In this document: in pieces, positions 51,736 through 62,069 of the stretch
Position numbering within the stretch: the stretch's first letter is position 1
How the letters are laid out: each line of letters begins with the position of its first letter
Assembly: GCF_964204645.1 (NCBI RefSeq)
Contig: NC_134035.1
Location: forward strand, 1,254,001-1,318,000
Origin: Tubulanus polymorphus
Lineage: Eukaryota > Nemertea > Palaeonemertea > Tubulaniformes > Tubulanidae
Direction of reading: 5' to 3'
Length of the DNA: 64,000 nt
Notes under the pieces: model-generated
Database searches by the model: none
The model's input: only the letters and a program-made list of their open reading frames with translations
Told to the model about the DNA's origin: nothing
Position numbers and translations under genes: made by a program

Positions 51736-52814
51736 CGATGATTTAAGGATTTTAGAGCCCATTCCATAATACTCAAGGCCTTGAATTAACCCATTCCCAT
51801 TTCAAAACTTTTCAGGGCCTTTGAGGACTGCTGCAATCGCACAATTCACGCAATAACTTGACCTGTGCTCAAATCTGGGTCGGGCCAAATTTGACTTAGA
51901 GGCCAAATAATAGGCACGGGCCCATTTGGCACCCATGTAAACAGTTGTTCTGGGCCAAAATCTGCATGGCGAAAAATGCTTGTGAAAGAATTTTTTGCAA
52001 GAAATTGTTTTGATCGCGGCTTAAGTCTATATGTTGTTGTTAACCGTATGATAAGATCATACACGCGAGTTCTATTCAAATCAAAACCGGTCAAAAACTT
52101 TCGCCTATTTTTGGAGGTGGACCCTCGGCTTAACCTAACTAACCCCTGAACTAAATTTAGACGGATATTGCACGCTTCGTTACGAGTCATATTGATAAAA
52201 ACGCAGTCCCTAAGAAACCTTTTCGCTTTAAAAACTTTGCGAGGCACAAATAAGAACTCAAACCATCGGTATTCCACTGCCATCGATTTACAGTTCACAG
52301 GTTTCGAATCCCAAGAGTGACTAAGGTTTTCGGCTGGTTTAACCTTTCCCCATATTACCGAGAAAAAAAAACGACCCCAAATCCGCTAAGCACATAGGTT
52401 GAAGGATTGAAACGCTCTTTCAAATCTAGAATGAAATGCTCTCGTACATTCATTCAATTTTTTTAAGGTAATGCTACACTGGCCATTCAAGTCAAAACAA
52501 TCCCCGTTTCAGGTAATATATACACACATATATGTCGTATATAATATATAAGAATTGAAAATTGAAATTAATTTTGGTTGGCTGCCAACATTACGTTGTA
52601 TTCAAGGAGATTCAACTGGCATATATATATATATAAATATATATATCAGTATTCATTCCGACGTTTTATATTATATCGAAATTAGGCCGCGCCGGAAAAA
52701 ATAATCTCGCATTGAAAATAATCAGGTTTTACCTGGTTCGAATCAGGCTAAACGCCGTGAATAGTTCGTTGTAGTTTCAACGCGCGCTCGATAACTTTTC
52801 AAACGCTTTCAAAC

Positions 52815-53255
52815 ACTTTTAGTCTCATCTTCAAGCTATGATTCATTTTGACGACTATTGAACTGGCGACAATTTAATTCAACTTTCTTGTTAAATCTAT
52901 GAGCTCAGTCTGAAGAATATTCACATCAATACAAACTCTGACGAAAAGAGTGATGACTTTCAAACGCTTTTAGTTTCATCTTAAACATCACTTCGAGCTA
53001 TTTCCATTATGAAGACAATATTGAACCAATGATATTTATTATCTTCGAACTCAGTATAAAGAATGATCACATTGATGCAAACTGCGACCGAGCGACAATT
53101 TCCAAACACTCTTAGTTTCACTGTGACATAGCTTAATGCTATAAGATCATTCTAGAAGACGATTGAACCGATGATACCGAGTTAATAGTTTCAGCATAAC
53201 TTATTTCGCTTCAATCATCTACAAACTCAATCTCAACAATATTCACATCGATAAA
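52815..53255 (+). repeat. Diverged ~145-bp tandem repeat abutting array 2
   Basis: Three decayed copies, each opening TTTTAGTYTCAT or CTTAGTTTCACT, with a middle GACGATTGAACCRATGATA-like block and an end like AACTCARTCTRAAGAATATT then CACATCRAT. The last copy runs directly into the 15-bp array. Confidence 0.65.
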
Positions 53256-53970
53256 AATCTGGTTCTACCCGGTTCTACAGGGCCTGGTTCTACAGGACCC
53301 GGTTCAACAGGACCCGGTTCTACAGGACCCAGTTCTACAGGGCCTGGTTGTACAGGACCTGGTTCTACAGGACCCAGTTCAACAGGACCCAGTTCTACAG
53401 GACCCAGTTCAACAGGACCTGGTTCTTCGGGGCCCGGTTCTACAGGACCTGGTTCTACAGGACCCGGTTCTACAGGGCCTGGTTCTACAGGACCCAGTTC
53501 TACAGGGCCTGGTTGTACAGGACCTGGTTCTACAGGACCCAGTTCAACAGGACCCGGTTCTACAGGACCCAGTTCAACAGGACCCGGTTCTACGGGGCCC
53601 GGTTCTACAGGGCCTGGTTCTACAGGACCCGGTTCTACAGGACCCAGTTCAACAGGACCCAGTTCTACGGGGCCTGGTTCTACAGGACCTGGTTCTACAG
53701 GACCCGGTTCTACAGGACCCGGTTCTACAGGACCCAGTTCAACAGGACCCGGTTCTACAGGACCCGGTTCTACAGGACCCAGTTCAACAGGACCCGGTTC
53801 TACGGGGCATGGTTCTACAGGACCTGGTTCTACGGGGCCCGGTTCTACAGGACCTGGTTCTACAGGACCCAGTTCAACAGGACCCGGTTCTACAGGACCC
53901 AGTTCTACAGAACCTGGTTCTACAGGACCTGTTTATACAGGGCCCAGTTCTACAGAACCTGGTTCTACGG
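53256..53970 (+). repeat. 15-bp minisatellite array 2, same unit as array 1
   Basis: About 47 copies of the same 15-bp unit in the same orientation. Common variation again sits at codon third positions of the GSTGP frame (TCT/TCA, ACA/ACG, GGA/GGG, CCC/CCT) plus GGT/AGT. Rare replacements (Ser to Cys, Pro to His, Gly to Glu) cluster toward the right end. In this frame the sequence is open from about 53177 to a TAA at 54051-54053, with a non-repetitive tail [19 protein letters not shown] and so on. No ATG is in frame, so a real gene would need an upstream exon. Confidence 0.88.
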
Positions 53971-54587
53971 GAAAAAAATCTGTTCAATTCAATGACCATT
54001 ACAACGAGGGTTTAGTCGTCAAGGGGTTAACGACCGAAATACTGAATGTGTAAACAAGAAATAAGTCTCTTCTTCAATTCACGACCGATACATATTTATA
54101 TATCGCGGGTGAAAAGTTCCCAAAAAGCAAATTTGAATCGCGTCGTAAAAACACGGATCTCGAGAGACAATTCGAGATTGATATTTTAAAGAGATATTGT
54201 CCCGCTGAGCGGTGGTTGTATACAAATCAACAGGTGGTGTGTTATTGACGACAGGGCGAGCCGCACGAGCTCCACCCCTCATTCGTTACGTCTCTGCGTG
54301 ATACAACAACGATTGAATGAGTATAATCGCGGCGCCCGGTGAGCAGGTATGCCCGGGGACACGGCTTCCCGCGACGGAGCCCACAATACCGATCACTCGA
54401 CTCGTCGTCGTCGTCGTAAGGTCAAAGTTTCCGTCAAACGTATTTAAAATAGCCGAGCGAGAGAAACGTAAACACGTTCGTTCTTAGAACGTGTTTCAAG
54501 CAATATGAAGCATTTGAAGCCATCATTCAAAGCTTTGATTCTAGACCCTAGATTTGTGTAGTTAGAGGTGGAAAATCAAGAATCAGG

Positions 54588-54775
54588 GGGCGCCCACTTT
54601 TATTTGACTCGCTTTTCCCTTGACTATTCCCTGACATACACGTTGCTGACTCGATCTGCTAAGAATCTGATCAATTAACACAGTCAAATACATAAGACAT
54701 AAGACAGAAACTGTTTGATTTTACGCGCGATCTAGCAATCTCAACAAATTTCCCGACATTTTGCTTATAGAAATT
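54588..54775. mobile_element. Truncated MITE, GGTGGCCACTT family
   Basis: Has the left part (GCCCACTTTTATTTGACTCG, CCCTTGACTATTCCCTGACA) and the CTCGATCTGCTAAGAATCTG core but lacks a recognisable right end. Confidence 0.5.
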
Positions 54776-55432
54776 TTGCTCGTGCGATCGCGGCTTCCAA
54801 ATACTTTTCACCATTTATACAGTAAAACACGCAATAATCGGTTTTAATTCACCTCTAGTTGAGGGTATAACCTCGCGACAACAACAACAACGCTCGATTA
54901 ATTAAGTTCACCTCGGCCCCCGATAAACCGTCGACGATGGAGATGACGCGATAGCGCGCGATCAATCGCAGCGCGGTTTCTATCGGTTTCGATATCGTGT
55001 AGCGAAAGCTATTTACGTCGAAATAAATCACAAGTCGAACATGCGGGTAATTTTATAAACCGGTCACCGTCACCGCAGCCGATGATCATCGGTATTATCG
55101 TCGTATCTGGTTTTCATGAGGAGACTAGTCATGCACTCGCTACATCGTCAACGTCCTAATGCCATCATTCGGTGAAACCTAATTTCGAAGAGCACTCGAC
55201 ATATTACATTAAATCAACGCGAGTTCATATTTCCACAGTCGGATTTCCTGGTAATTTGAATTTTATTTCGACTTCGTTTTTTTTTTTATGATTGATTTCG
55301 AGTATCGTTTAACCTTCCGCGAGACCAAGCATACAGGCCATCGTACTAAAAGTTTTTGAAAGCGCGGTAACAATACATCTGTCGATGATGGAACAAGTAC
55401 CTGTATTATTGAAAGGGATATACTTAACTCTG

Positions 55433-55510
55433 TTAACCCTTTCAGTGTTGACTAATTAATACCCGAAAGTGTAGGAGATAATTTGAAAGTTTTAAAAAAA
55501 TTCCCCTCTA
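55433..55510. mobile_element. Fragment related to the TTAA MITE
   Basis: GTTAACCCTTTCAGTG followed by a stretch resembling the complement of the right part of 42228-42514 (CTAATTAATACCC, GAGATAATTTGAAA). Truncated on one side. Confidence 0.5.
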
Positions 55511-55654
55511 ATATAACAGGCATACTGCTTTAGTTTAGTGAGTCTACATTCAATTCAATTTTCTTCTCATTGATTCATTAATAATTGATTTATTTAAGGA
55601 AAAAGTTCATTCAATTTGAACGGAAATCGAGACGATATTCAACGCGGATGACCA

Positions 55655-56440
55655 AGTAACTACTAGTGACACCTGGTGGATCCTCAGCTGCCATATGTAA
55701 TTGGAATCTTTGATTGCCACTGTAGCATTTGCAGCACCCGATTGTAATAACGCAATCTTTTTTTATAGTATCTCATTTAAATACAGTAAATAAATAACAA
55801 ATCCGATCTTCTAATCTAGTGTAATATCTCATCAACTCTCAGATCTATGCTCTATGGGTGCGGTTTTACTTGCACGCCAAAAAAACGGTCATGAAATATT
55901 TAGATTAGCCGTTTTTCAAGTTCATGTATTCGTTGTCTAAGAACATAATTCATTTTGGAAGAACACATTTCGATTAGACGACCGATCGATGAAATACGGC
56001 AGACGACGGCGAAGAGCAATTTGCGGTTTTTTTCATACCGCGACACACTAAACATAGCTGAAGTACATTGGTCTTGATCAGTAGGTTAAATAGACGAATG
56101 AACTGACGCGTGACGGTACATGATTGAATTGACGAGGTACGACGGAGGGGGGATGGGGTGAAGGGGGGTTAAGCATATCGATTGATACGTAAAGATGTAG
56201 CTCTCCGGTTTTGACGTATTTCTCTCCTAATGATGCTGCACACACGCGTTCAGAATCACTGGTTCAATATTAATTGCATAACGCAATTGATCAATTGACT
56301 GATTGATTGATTGATTGATTGACAAGTCTTTTCATTACTGATGATAAAGCCAACTGTTCTGTGGCAAGTGAGGGTCCACTAAGTATCACTACTAGTTGCT
56401 ACTAGTCACAAAATCTTCGCTTGCCACAGTAGAAGTGCCA
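55655..56440. repeat. Isolated GGATCC-family copies
   Basis: One reverse copy at 55655-55725 (GTGACACCTGGTGGATCCTC) and one forward copy at 56350-56440 (GTGGCAAGTGAGGGTCCACT); the sequence between is unrelated. Confidence 0.6.
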
Positions 56441-57226
56441 GTACCCTATCATTATTGATAACACATACTATATACCTGATGCATTCCAGGGCCTCGGCTT
56501 GACAACCATCGTATGATTTTCGGGGTGCTGATGTTTGTCGTGTTCAAGTTATTCAACCAGTTGCAAATCTTTATATTTTGTACCTCGATAATCATCAAAT
56601 AAATCAGATCAAATCATCGATAAACAGCGACTGAAAAAAAAGATCTCATTCATGAATTTGATGTCCATTCGCGCTCCCGCAAACAATAGATCATTTTCAA
56701 AGTGGACAAATGAATAATGTACACGACGACCGACGCTAACTTCATTTAACGAATACAAACCGTTTAAAAATCTATCCATCACTTTCGCTTATCGCAATTT
56801 CTGTTTCGCAGAGAAAAGACAGGTAATAAATAAACGAACCGTGATGAGGACTGAAGCCGGTCGTTGGCTACTGCCGTAGAGAACTAGAGAGAACAGACTT
56901 CGTTCTTCGCGTGTAATTGCTACACAAAGTAGAAAATTGACTTTTATTCCCGCGTGTAACGAACGGAATTGGCAGCGTGGAAAATTTGCCGTGCGCATAT
57001 TCCGCGACGGGGGAATTTTACTCGTTGGATGTCGCGCAATAATAAAAGCCCGACGACGACGACGACGCGGTTCACAATGGGAAAAATTCACAATCGCTCG
57101 GATAGAATTCGACGATGTAGAGGTGAATTTTTTGTCATGATTAAAAACAACATTCGCGTGAAATACTAATGATATATACGAATAATTACAGGTCGCGCAA
57201 AGAAAAAGCCTTGTTTCTTGTGTCCT

Positions 57227-57366
57227 GGGGCCGGTTGCATAGTCATGGCTTAGACTTAAGACCAGACAAAGACCAACTTAGTTCTATAGCCAATCTAACA
57301 ACTTAAGACCAGTCTTAAGATATAAGACTACTTTTTGACTTAAGTCACGACTGTGCAACTGGCCCC
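57227..57366. mobile_element. MITE, same family as 24799-24947
   Basis: Same ends (GGGGCCGGTTGCATAGTC ... GTGCAACTGGCCCC) and the same internal AGACCAGTCTTAAGA core; 140 bp. Confidence 0.75.
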
Positions 57367-57450
57367 TCAGGTATTTCCCGGAAAGTCGCAAAAAGGGCGC
57401 GCAAATTTTCAACTCTTTTTATGAAAAAAAGTTTATGTCAGAAAAATATA

Positions 57451-57725
57451 CAGGGTGGCACTTGCTTTTTCCCTGACTATCCTGACTATACCCTGACATG
57501 CGCGATGATTTTCCCTGACTTGATCTGCTAAGAATTCGATCAATTAACACCTAATACATAAGACAGACAGAAATTGATTTTACGCGCGATCTACCAATCT
57601 CAAGAAGTTTTCCCTGATTTTAACTTTTTTGAACAAAATTCCCTGACATGACCATTCTCGGACGGTTTTTAAAGAAAAGAAAATTCCCTGACTTTTCCTT
57701 GAGTTCCAGGTAGATGGCAACACTG
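57451..57725. mobile_element. MITE, GGTGGCCACTT family
   Basis: CAGGGTGGCACTTGC at the left, CCAGGTAGATGGCAACACTG at the right, with the shared GACTTGATCTGCTAAGAATT core. Confidence 0.65.
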
Positions 57726-58020
57726 TCTATATTGTACAAGCGTTTACCAGTGGTGCATTAGGGACAAACCTTACTAAAGTGCAATTTACAAAATGTGACT
57801 AAAAAATCATTTGAGAACACTACTCAAATAGATGGAGGAAAAAATGCAAAATATCGCATGCCGTTGCTTGCTGGACCCAGACCCAGAACGTATTTGTCAA
57901 GCAAGCATCATTACACTACTTACAGTACATACAGTCATGAATGCCTTTCAATTCAAAAATACCGAGATATTAACTTAACCCTAAACCCAATGAAATGATT
58001 TTATTGTTACTTTATTAGTT

Positions 58021-58023
<3 letters not shown>

Positions 58024-58074
<51 letters not shown>

Positions 58075-58096
58075 TATATGTATATATATATAGTAA
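58024..58096. repeat. AT microsatellite
   Basis: Roughly 70 bp of alternating TA with one interruption. Confidence 0.95.
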
Positions 58097-58277
58097 AATT
58101 GTACGGTAAAATAGCGGAAGTAAATAGGCCTACTTCGCCGTAGGCTATACGGTTAAATAGCCTATCACCGTAAAATTTACTAGGAAGTGTATATTTTGTC
58201 AATACAGTGTGGCATTATTTAGTAAACGGTAATTTGGCACAGAATATCCACTACCTACCTCATTCTCACTTTCACTT

Positions 58278-58520
58278 TCATACAAACTTATCTGTATTGT
58301 TGTTACGACTCATGTGTTCAGTGTAGCGTGACCGACCGACATCATCTTCATTCAACCTGCCATCTGAAAACATAGAACATACCTTCAGACCAAACCAGTC
58401 TCTGTCTCTCCTCCATCTGCCAAAGCTGCCCGCCATTTTCCTGAAGTTAGTCATCACGCGCCCACCATCGGGCATGGGCTGCACTGGGCCTGGCTGGAGC
58501 CTGGAACATTTCCATTTCAT
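58278..58520 (-). CDS. Unrecognised small open frame downstream of Ly6 gene A
   Basis: An 80-codon frame on the minus strand with hydrophilic, Trp/Arg-rich content (KMAGSFGRWRRDRDWFGLK, then SDGRLNEDDVGRSRY). An internal ATG in good context (aaaATGG) starts MAGSFGRW and is followed by a donor-like gtatgt. No domain recognised. It could be a short exon or chance. Confidence 0.2.
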   Translation of the reverse strand: MKWKCSRLQPGPVQPMPDGGRVMTNFRKMAGSFGRWRRDRDWFGLKVCSMFSDGRLNEDDVGRSRYTEHMSRNNNTDKFV

Positions 58521-58994
58521 TCAGCGCTTTCAAATTAGTTGGGCCCCAGCCTCCACCGTTAAAATTGCATCGTGTCTAAAACGCGGATTTGGTGTTGTGC
58601 CCGTATCAGCGGATACAGTCGCGGACTTTTTCGCGGATATCATGCGCGCGAATATCTAAGGGGTATCAAAAATAAGGCCTAGTTAACAAAGCCAGTACAG
58701 CGTCGCATTCCGGTTTTTATGAAACTTAGATTCATTTGGATGTTGCTTGTTGTCCGTTATGGATGCTTGAAAGTTTTGTGGAAAAATTAGCCGGAATCTT
58801 TTCATTTCTTCTAAAATGTGGACGCCATGGAGTTAGGGCAGTCCAAAAAGATGACCCATCCATTATAGAGAAGTCAAGTCAAGTAGAACATCTTGAGAGG
58901 CAGAAAACAGAACAAAAAACATCCTATATTTCTTTATATTGGCTTGAACAATTTTTTCAAATGAATTATCTTTCGTGAAATGTTGAACAGTAGT

Positions 58995-59128
58995 TCAGCG
59001 ATCGTTGCAGAAATCACCGACGCACCCGCAGAATTTGAGCACGTCCCCGCGATAGGTGGTCACCCTCACGCAATCAACATCGGATGTTTGACTTCCGCAT
59101 CCTCTCAGTATATACCTGCCACCTCTCG
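58995..59128 (-). CDS. Ly6/three-finger protein A, exon 3 (C-terminus)
   Basis: Terminal exon after a tttttag acceptor. It encodes ARGGRYILRGCG, then DC, FCGC and the diagnostic closing motif CVGDFCNDR before a TGA stop. The C-x-C...C-N ending is the hallmark of three-finger/Ly6 domains. The first residue after the junction is Ala, made from one base of exon 2 and two of exon 3. The 3' flank (58860-58990) is related to the 3' flank of copy B (61640-61700), so the duplicated unit includes the UTR. Confidence 0.87.
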
Positions 59129-59490
59129 CTAAAAATATACAAACAGAAAGAAAAACTGAAAAACTGTTGAATTTTACACAATTAGAATATAGTGAAGTCC
59201 AAATATTGAAGCGCAGTAAAAGTCTTTCCGACATTGGGATCCGATGAAAAACATGACATTGTAACGAATTTGGCGTTATAAACGAATAATTGGGGATTTC
59301 ATTGAATTCGGGTGAGGGGTGGTGGAGTTACCGGTAGATTGGGCAAATTTGTTCTCTGAAAAATGTTGGCAAATAAGGCAGCGGCATTAAAAAGGACTGC
59401 AACATCATAAGGATCGGACTGCACTAACAATTTCAATTCTCGTCGAAGGCACTATATACGGCCTTCATAAGCGGACATTGAGACACTTAC

Positions 59491-59628
59491 CCAATTGAGT
59501 ATAGATTGTCATACATTTATATCTGCAGTGTATCTTCCTGGCTATTTTATCTAACCTGCTCCCTCTCCAACAATCCCGTCCATACCTCGTGTACGACGAG
59601 TCGCAGAAGTAACATCGAACTCCCGAAC
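59491..59628 (-). CDS. Ly6/three-finger protein A, exon 2
   Basis: Central exon of a small secreted protein of the Ly6/uPAR three-finger fold. It begins GSGVRCYFCDSS, the CxxC motif at the first strand, and carries five of the ten mature cysteines. Acceptor tgtag and donor gtaagt fit; phase 1 in and phase 1 out agree with exons 1 and 3. Spliced, the protein is 108 aa. It has no hydrophobic C-terminus, so GPI anchoring is not expected and secretion is inferred. Ly6 proteins commonly modulate receptors, ion channels or epithelial junctions; which applies here is unknown. Confidence 0.85.
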
Positions 59629-59716
59629 CTACAATTAGAACAAACACTTTACCGGGTCACGACTAACAAGTGGTGGTGCTGCCTTCTGCGACACAGTCAA
59701 AATATCCCTTTTTGGT

Positions 59717-60000
59717 CAGGGTGGCCACTTTCCGCTCATTTACAAATTCCCCTTAGACCTAATCCAGGGTGGACCCAGACAGCAGAGGAGCTAGCACTGG
59801 CACTAAAATTCCCTGCATTTTCACTGATGTTACAAAGAATTCACTAAGTGAATCTGAGAAATCTCTTGGTTTAAAATGTTATAATTCAACCATTTTTCAT
59901 TGAATCACCTACTGATAAAGAAACAATAGCATTATCCGAATTTCTAGATTATTCGAATTCCCCCCCCCCCCCCAGAGTTTTCCAGGTCAGTGGCCACCCC
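59717..60000. mobile_element. MITE, second subfamily, inside Ly6 A intron 1
   Basis: CAGGGTGGCCACTTTCC at the left and CCAGGTCAGTGGCCACCCC at the right, with an internal duplication and a run of about 14 C. A remnant of the same end lies in intron 1 of copy B at about 62607-62650. Confidence 0.65.
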
Positions 60001-60099
60001 CTGGTAGGGCCTAGTGGTATGCAAAGGCAGCGATGATCAAATATGAGCTTTACTCCATTCCTAGCTGTGTACTGCTTAGAAAAAAATGCTTAAAAAATT

Positions 60100-60282
60100 G
60101 ATACCTCGTTTCTCGTTTTTGCTGTGCTGAAAACGACCCGGCCGACCGCCTATCTACTCTGTACATTACACTTTTCTAAAATCACGATCAGCCATAACAT
60201 CCGGCAGCTATAGAAATGTACTGATTACAAATTTCATCGCAGTTTACAAAATGACCTGGCCGATTAGGAGAAACCAGGTATC
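60100..60282. mobile_element. MITE-like inverted-repeat element (copy in Ly6 A intron 1)
   Basis: About 183 bp with terminal inverted repeats: left end GATACCTCGTTTCTC, right end the near-complement GAGAAACCAGGTATC, plus sub-terminal GACCCGGCCG-type inverted motifs. No coding capacity. A second copy lies at 62070-62262. Confidence 0.65.
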
Positions 60283-60416
60283 ATTTTGTTTTAGCCTTAT
60301 TTTCGTAAAGCCTATTGAATTATTTTGTTCAGTTAGGCCCTGTGGCTGGCTTGTATCACCGATTGATAACTAGCATACGAAAAACAAACGAAATTGTGTC
60401 AAACATCGCTTCTTAC

Positions 60417-60471
60417 CGATACCACAACAACACACGCTCAGAAATACAAGTCCTACGAATAAACCGTTCAT
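60417..60471 (-). CDS. Ly6/three-finger protein A, exon 1 (signal peptide)
   Basis: Start exon of the distal Ly6 copy. The ATG has a purine-rich context (ggaaaaATGA). It encodes MNGLFVGLVFLSVCCCGI, a typical short signal peptide, plus one base carried into exon 2; the donor is gtaaga. The matching exon of copy B at 62676-62727 differs by a few residues and is one codon shorter. Confidence 0.85.
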
Positions 60472-60542
60472 TTTTCCTGCAGCCGAATCGATAGAGAGCA
60501 GACTATACTATATAGTTTTCTTTCCGTTCAGAAGTATGTTAG

Positions 60543-60553
60543 TTATATATAAA
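60543..60553 (-). promoter_or_regulatory. TATA-like element upstream of Ly6 gene A
   Basis: On the minus strand a TATATATAA stretch lies about 75 bp upstream of the start codon, spacing that would allow a short 5' UTR. It sits in a segment of roughly 65 bp (about 60503-60568) that is absent from the matching place of copy B. Sequence context only. Confidence 0.35.
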
Positions 60554-61701
60554 CTGGATACAAATATAAATATTCACCTCTGGACAAATTACATATAATC
60601 CATATTAATTACATATAATTACATCCGTTCCGTCGGGAAACATTATGCGCAGGAAAATCTTTTTTATTCAGCGGAAATCGTGTGACGTATTTTTTGTTCA
60701 CGGCAATAAATGCCAGTTTTGATTAATGTCGAACTATTTCTCTCTCGTTTACAATCGCTTTATGTTTTTATAGCGTCGGATGGTTTCATAGATTAAAAGA
60801 CAATGAAATGTTGCGCAATTAGAAGATTTTGTTCAGGTGCCCGAATGTTCGTTGTTACGAGGAGTTCCATCAACACGAACAGATTTTCTGATTCCTTGAA
60901 TTTTCCGCAAAAGTAAACAAACAGCGCTTTCCTCGGCGTAGATTTTTTGGCATCAGCCATATAAACGGATACACGGCCGCGGAATTCTTCGCAGTCGACA
61001 AACTCGCGCTAAACCACTCTGTCAAACTATATAGGATGTATCAGAAAATGTGTTTCCTAAGCTGTATGGTTGATCAACTCAATTCTTATTTCTTATGGTT
61101 TGACTCCATTTACAGCCATTCAAAAACACGCCAGTGCTCAGCCATCAATGGCTAATCTTTGCATTTCAACATTTCATCCTCGAGCAAACATCCAGGTCTA
61201 CCAACCTTACCCCCAAAAACTAATTACGATTATAGTTAATGAATAACTAATCTAAAAGCTGCGGTAACACATTTTCTGAGACATCCATAGGGTTAATTAG
61301 ATTGGCAAAGGGGCATTCACATAAAGGTCGTATTGCCTTCAAGGTTTTCGACTCAAAAAACTAAAACGCCAATGAATGACTGTAAACTATCACTAATTAG
61401 CATTTCATCGTAATTAGTAACCCTTATCATGTAGCAGTTAAACATTCATTTGATTCACGTGGATTTCCACTAATCACGTGACATGATCTCAAAAATATTT
61501 CGATGAAATTCAACCGATCTAAAAAGAATTGTTCATAGGACAGCGCGTTGCGAGTGCGAGTCGTTCCCCAGAAATCGTCGGTTTAAAGTCAAGCTCGGCA
61601 CCAAAAGAATTGAGACCTTGATTGTCAGCAGATATTAGACCAAACCTGTGAGGCAGAAAAGAGCACAACAAACACCTTATATTTCCTATTGAACAATATT
61701 T

Positions 61702-61865
61702 TCAAGTGAATTTGTGAATGTCGAACGGTATCTCAAAATTATTGCACAGATCACCGTCACACGCGCATATTTTGAACACTCCAGATGCGTCGTACGCGGT
61801 CGTCCTCAGGCATTTATCGGGGCTTATAAATCCGCATCCTCTTTTTATAAAGCTGCCAATTCCAG
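61702..61865 (-). CDS. Ly6/three-finger protein B, exon 3 (C-terminus)
   Basis: Terminal exon after a ctttcag acceptor, encoding TGIGSFIKRGCG, KC, ICACDGDLCNN and then an extra tail FEIPFDIHKFT before TGA. The CACDGDLCN motif is the conserved Ly6/three-finger ending. The tail aligns with the 3' UTR of copy A, so one of the two genes has had a 1-bp change that moved its stop codon. Confidence 0.86.
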
Positions 61866-62005
61866 CTGAAAGTATATACAAACGTAGATTTCTCGTGTAA
61901 ACAGAAAACGATGAGATAGTTGTTCGAATGATGATATTGAAAGAAATCCGCTTGACAATAAATCACAGATAGTGAAATTCAAACATTAAAGTAGTTAAAT
62001 GTAAC

Positions 62006-62054
62006 TTCAGGTCGCATAAAATCCTACTAATAGTAGGATTTTATGCGACCTGAA
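62006..62054. repeat. Perfect 49-bp palindrome in intron 2 of Ly6 gene B
   Basis: Two perfectly complementary 24-bp arms (62006-62029 and 62031-62054) are separated by a single base. The arm starts TTCAGGTCGCATAAAATCC. It lies 16 bp from the MITE-like element at 62070. No counterpart was seen in copy A. Confidence 0.9.
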
Positions 62055-62069
62055 AGGCCAAAAAAAATT

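Larger units (their letters stand above)
54060..57200. other. Intergenic stretch without recognised genes
   Basis: CpG-rich patches (54100-54500, 54890-55330, 56700-57180), a short TTGA run near 56300, a truncated MITE and isolated GGATCC-family copies. No exon recognised. Confidence 0.5.

Noticed and set aside
51846-52298. 150-codon minus-strand frame
   Set aside because: Its C-terminal third overlaps a dispersed GGGCCAAATTTGG-type repeat, and no domain or splice structure supports it.
53348-53995. Open frame of [10 protein letters not shown] repeats in array 2
   Set aside because: Shadow frame of the same 15-bp repeat, with no silent-site bias.
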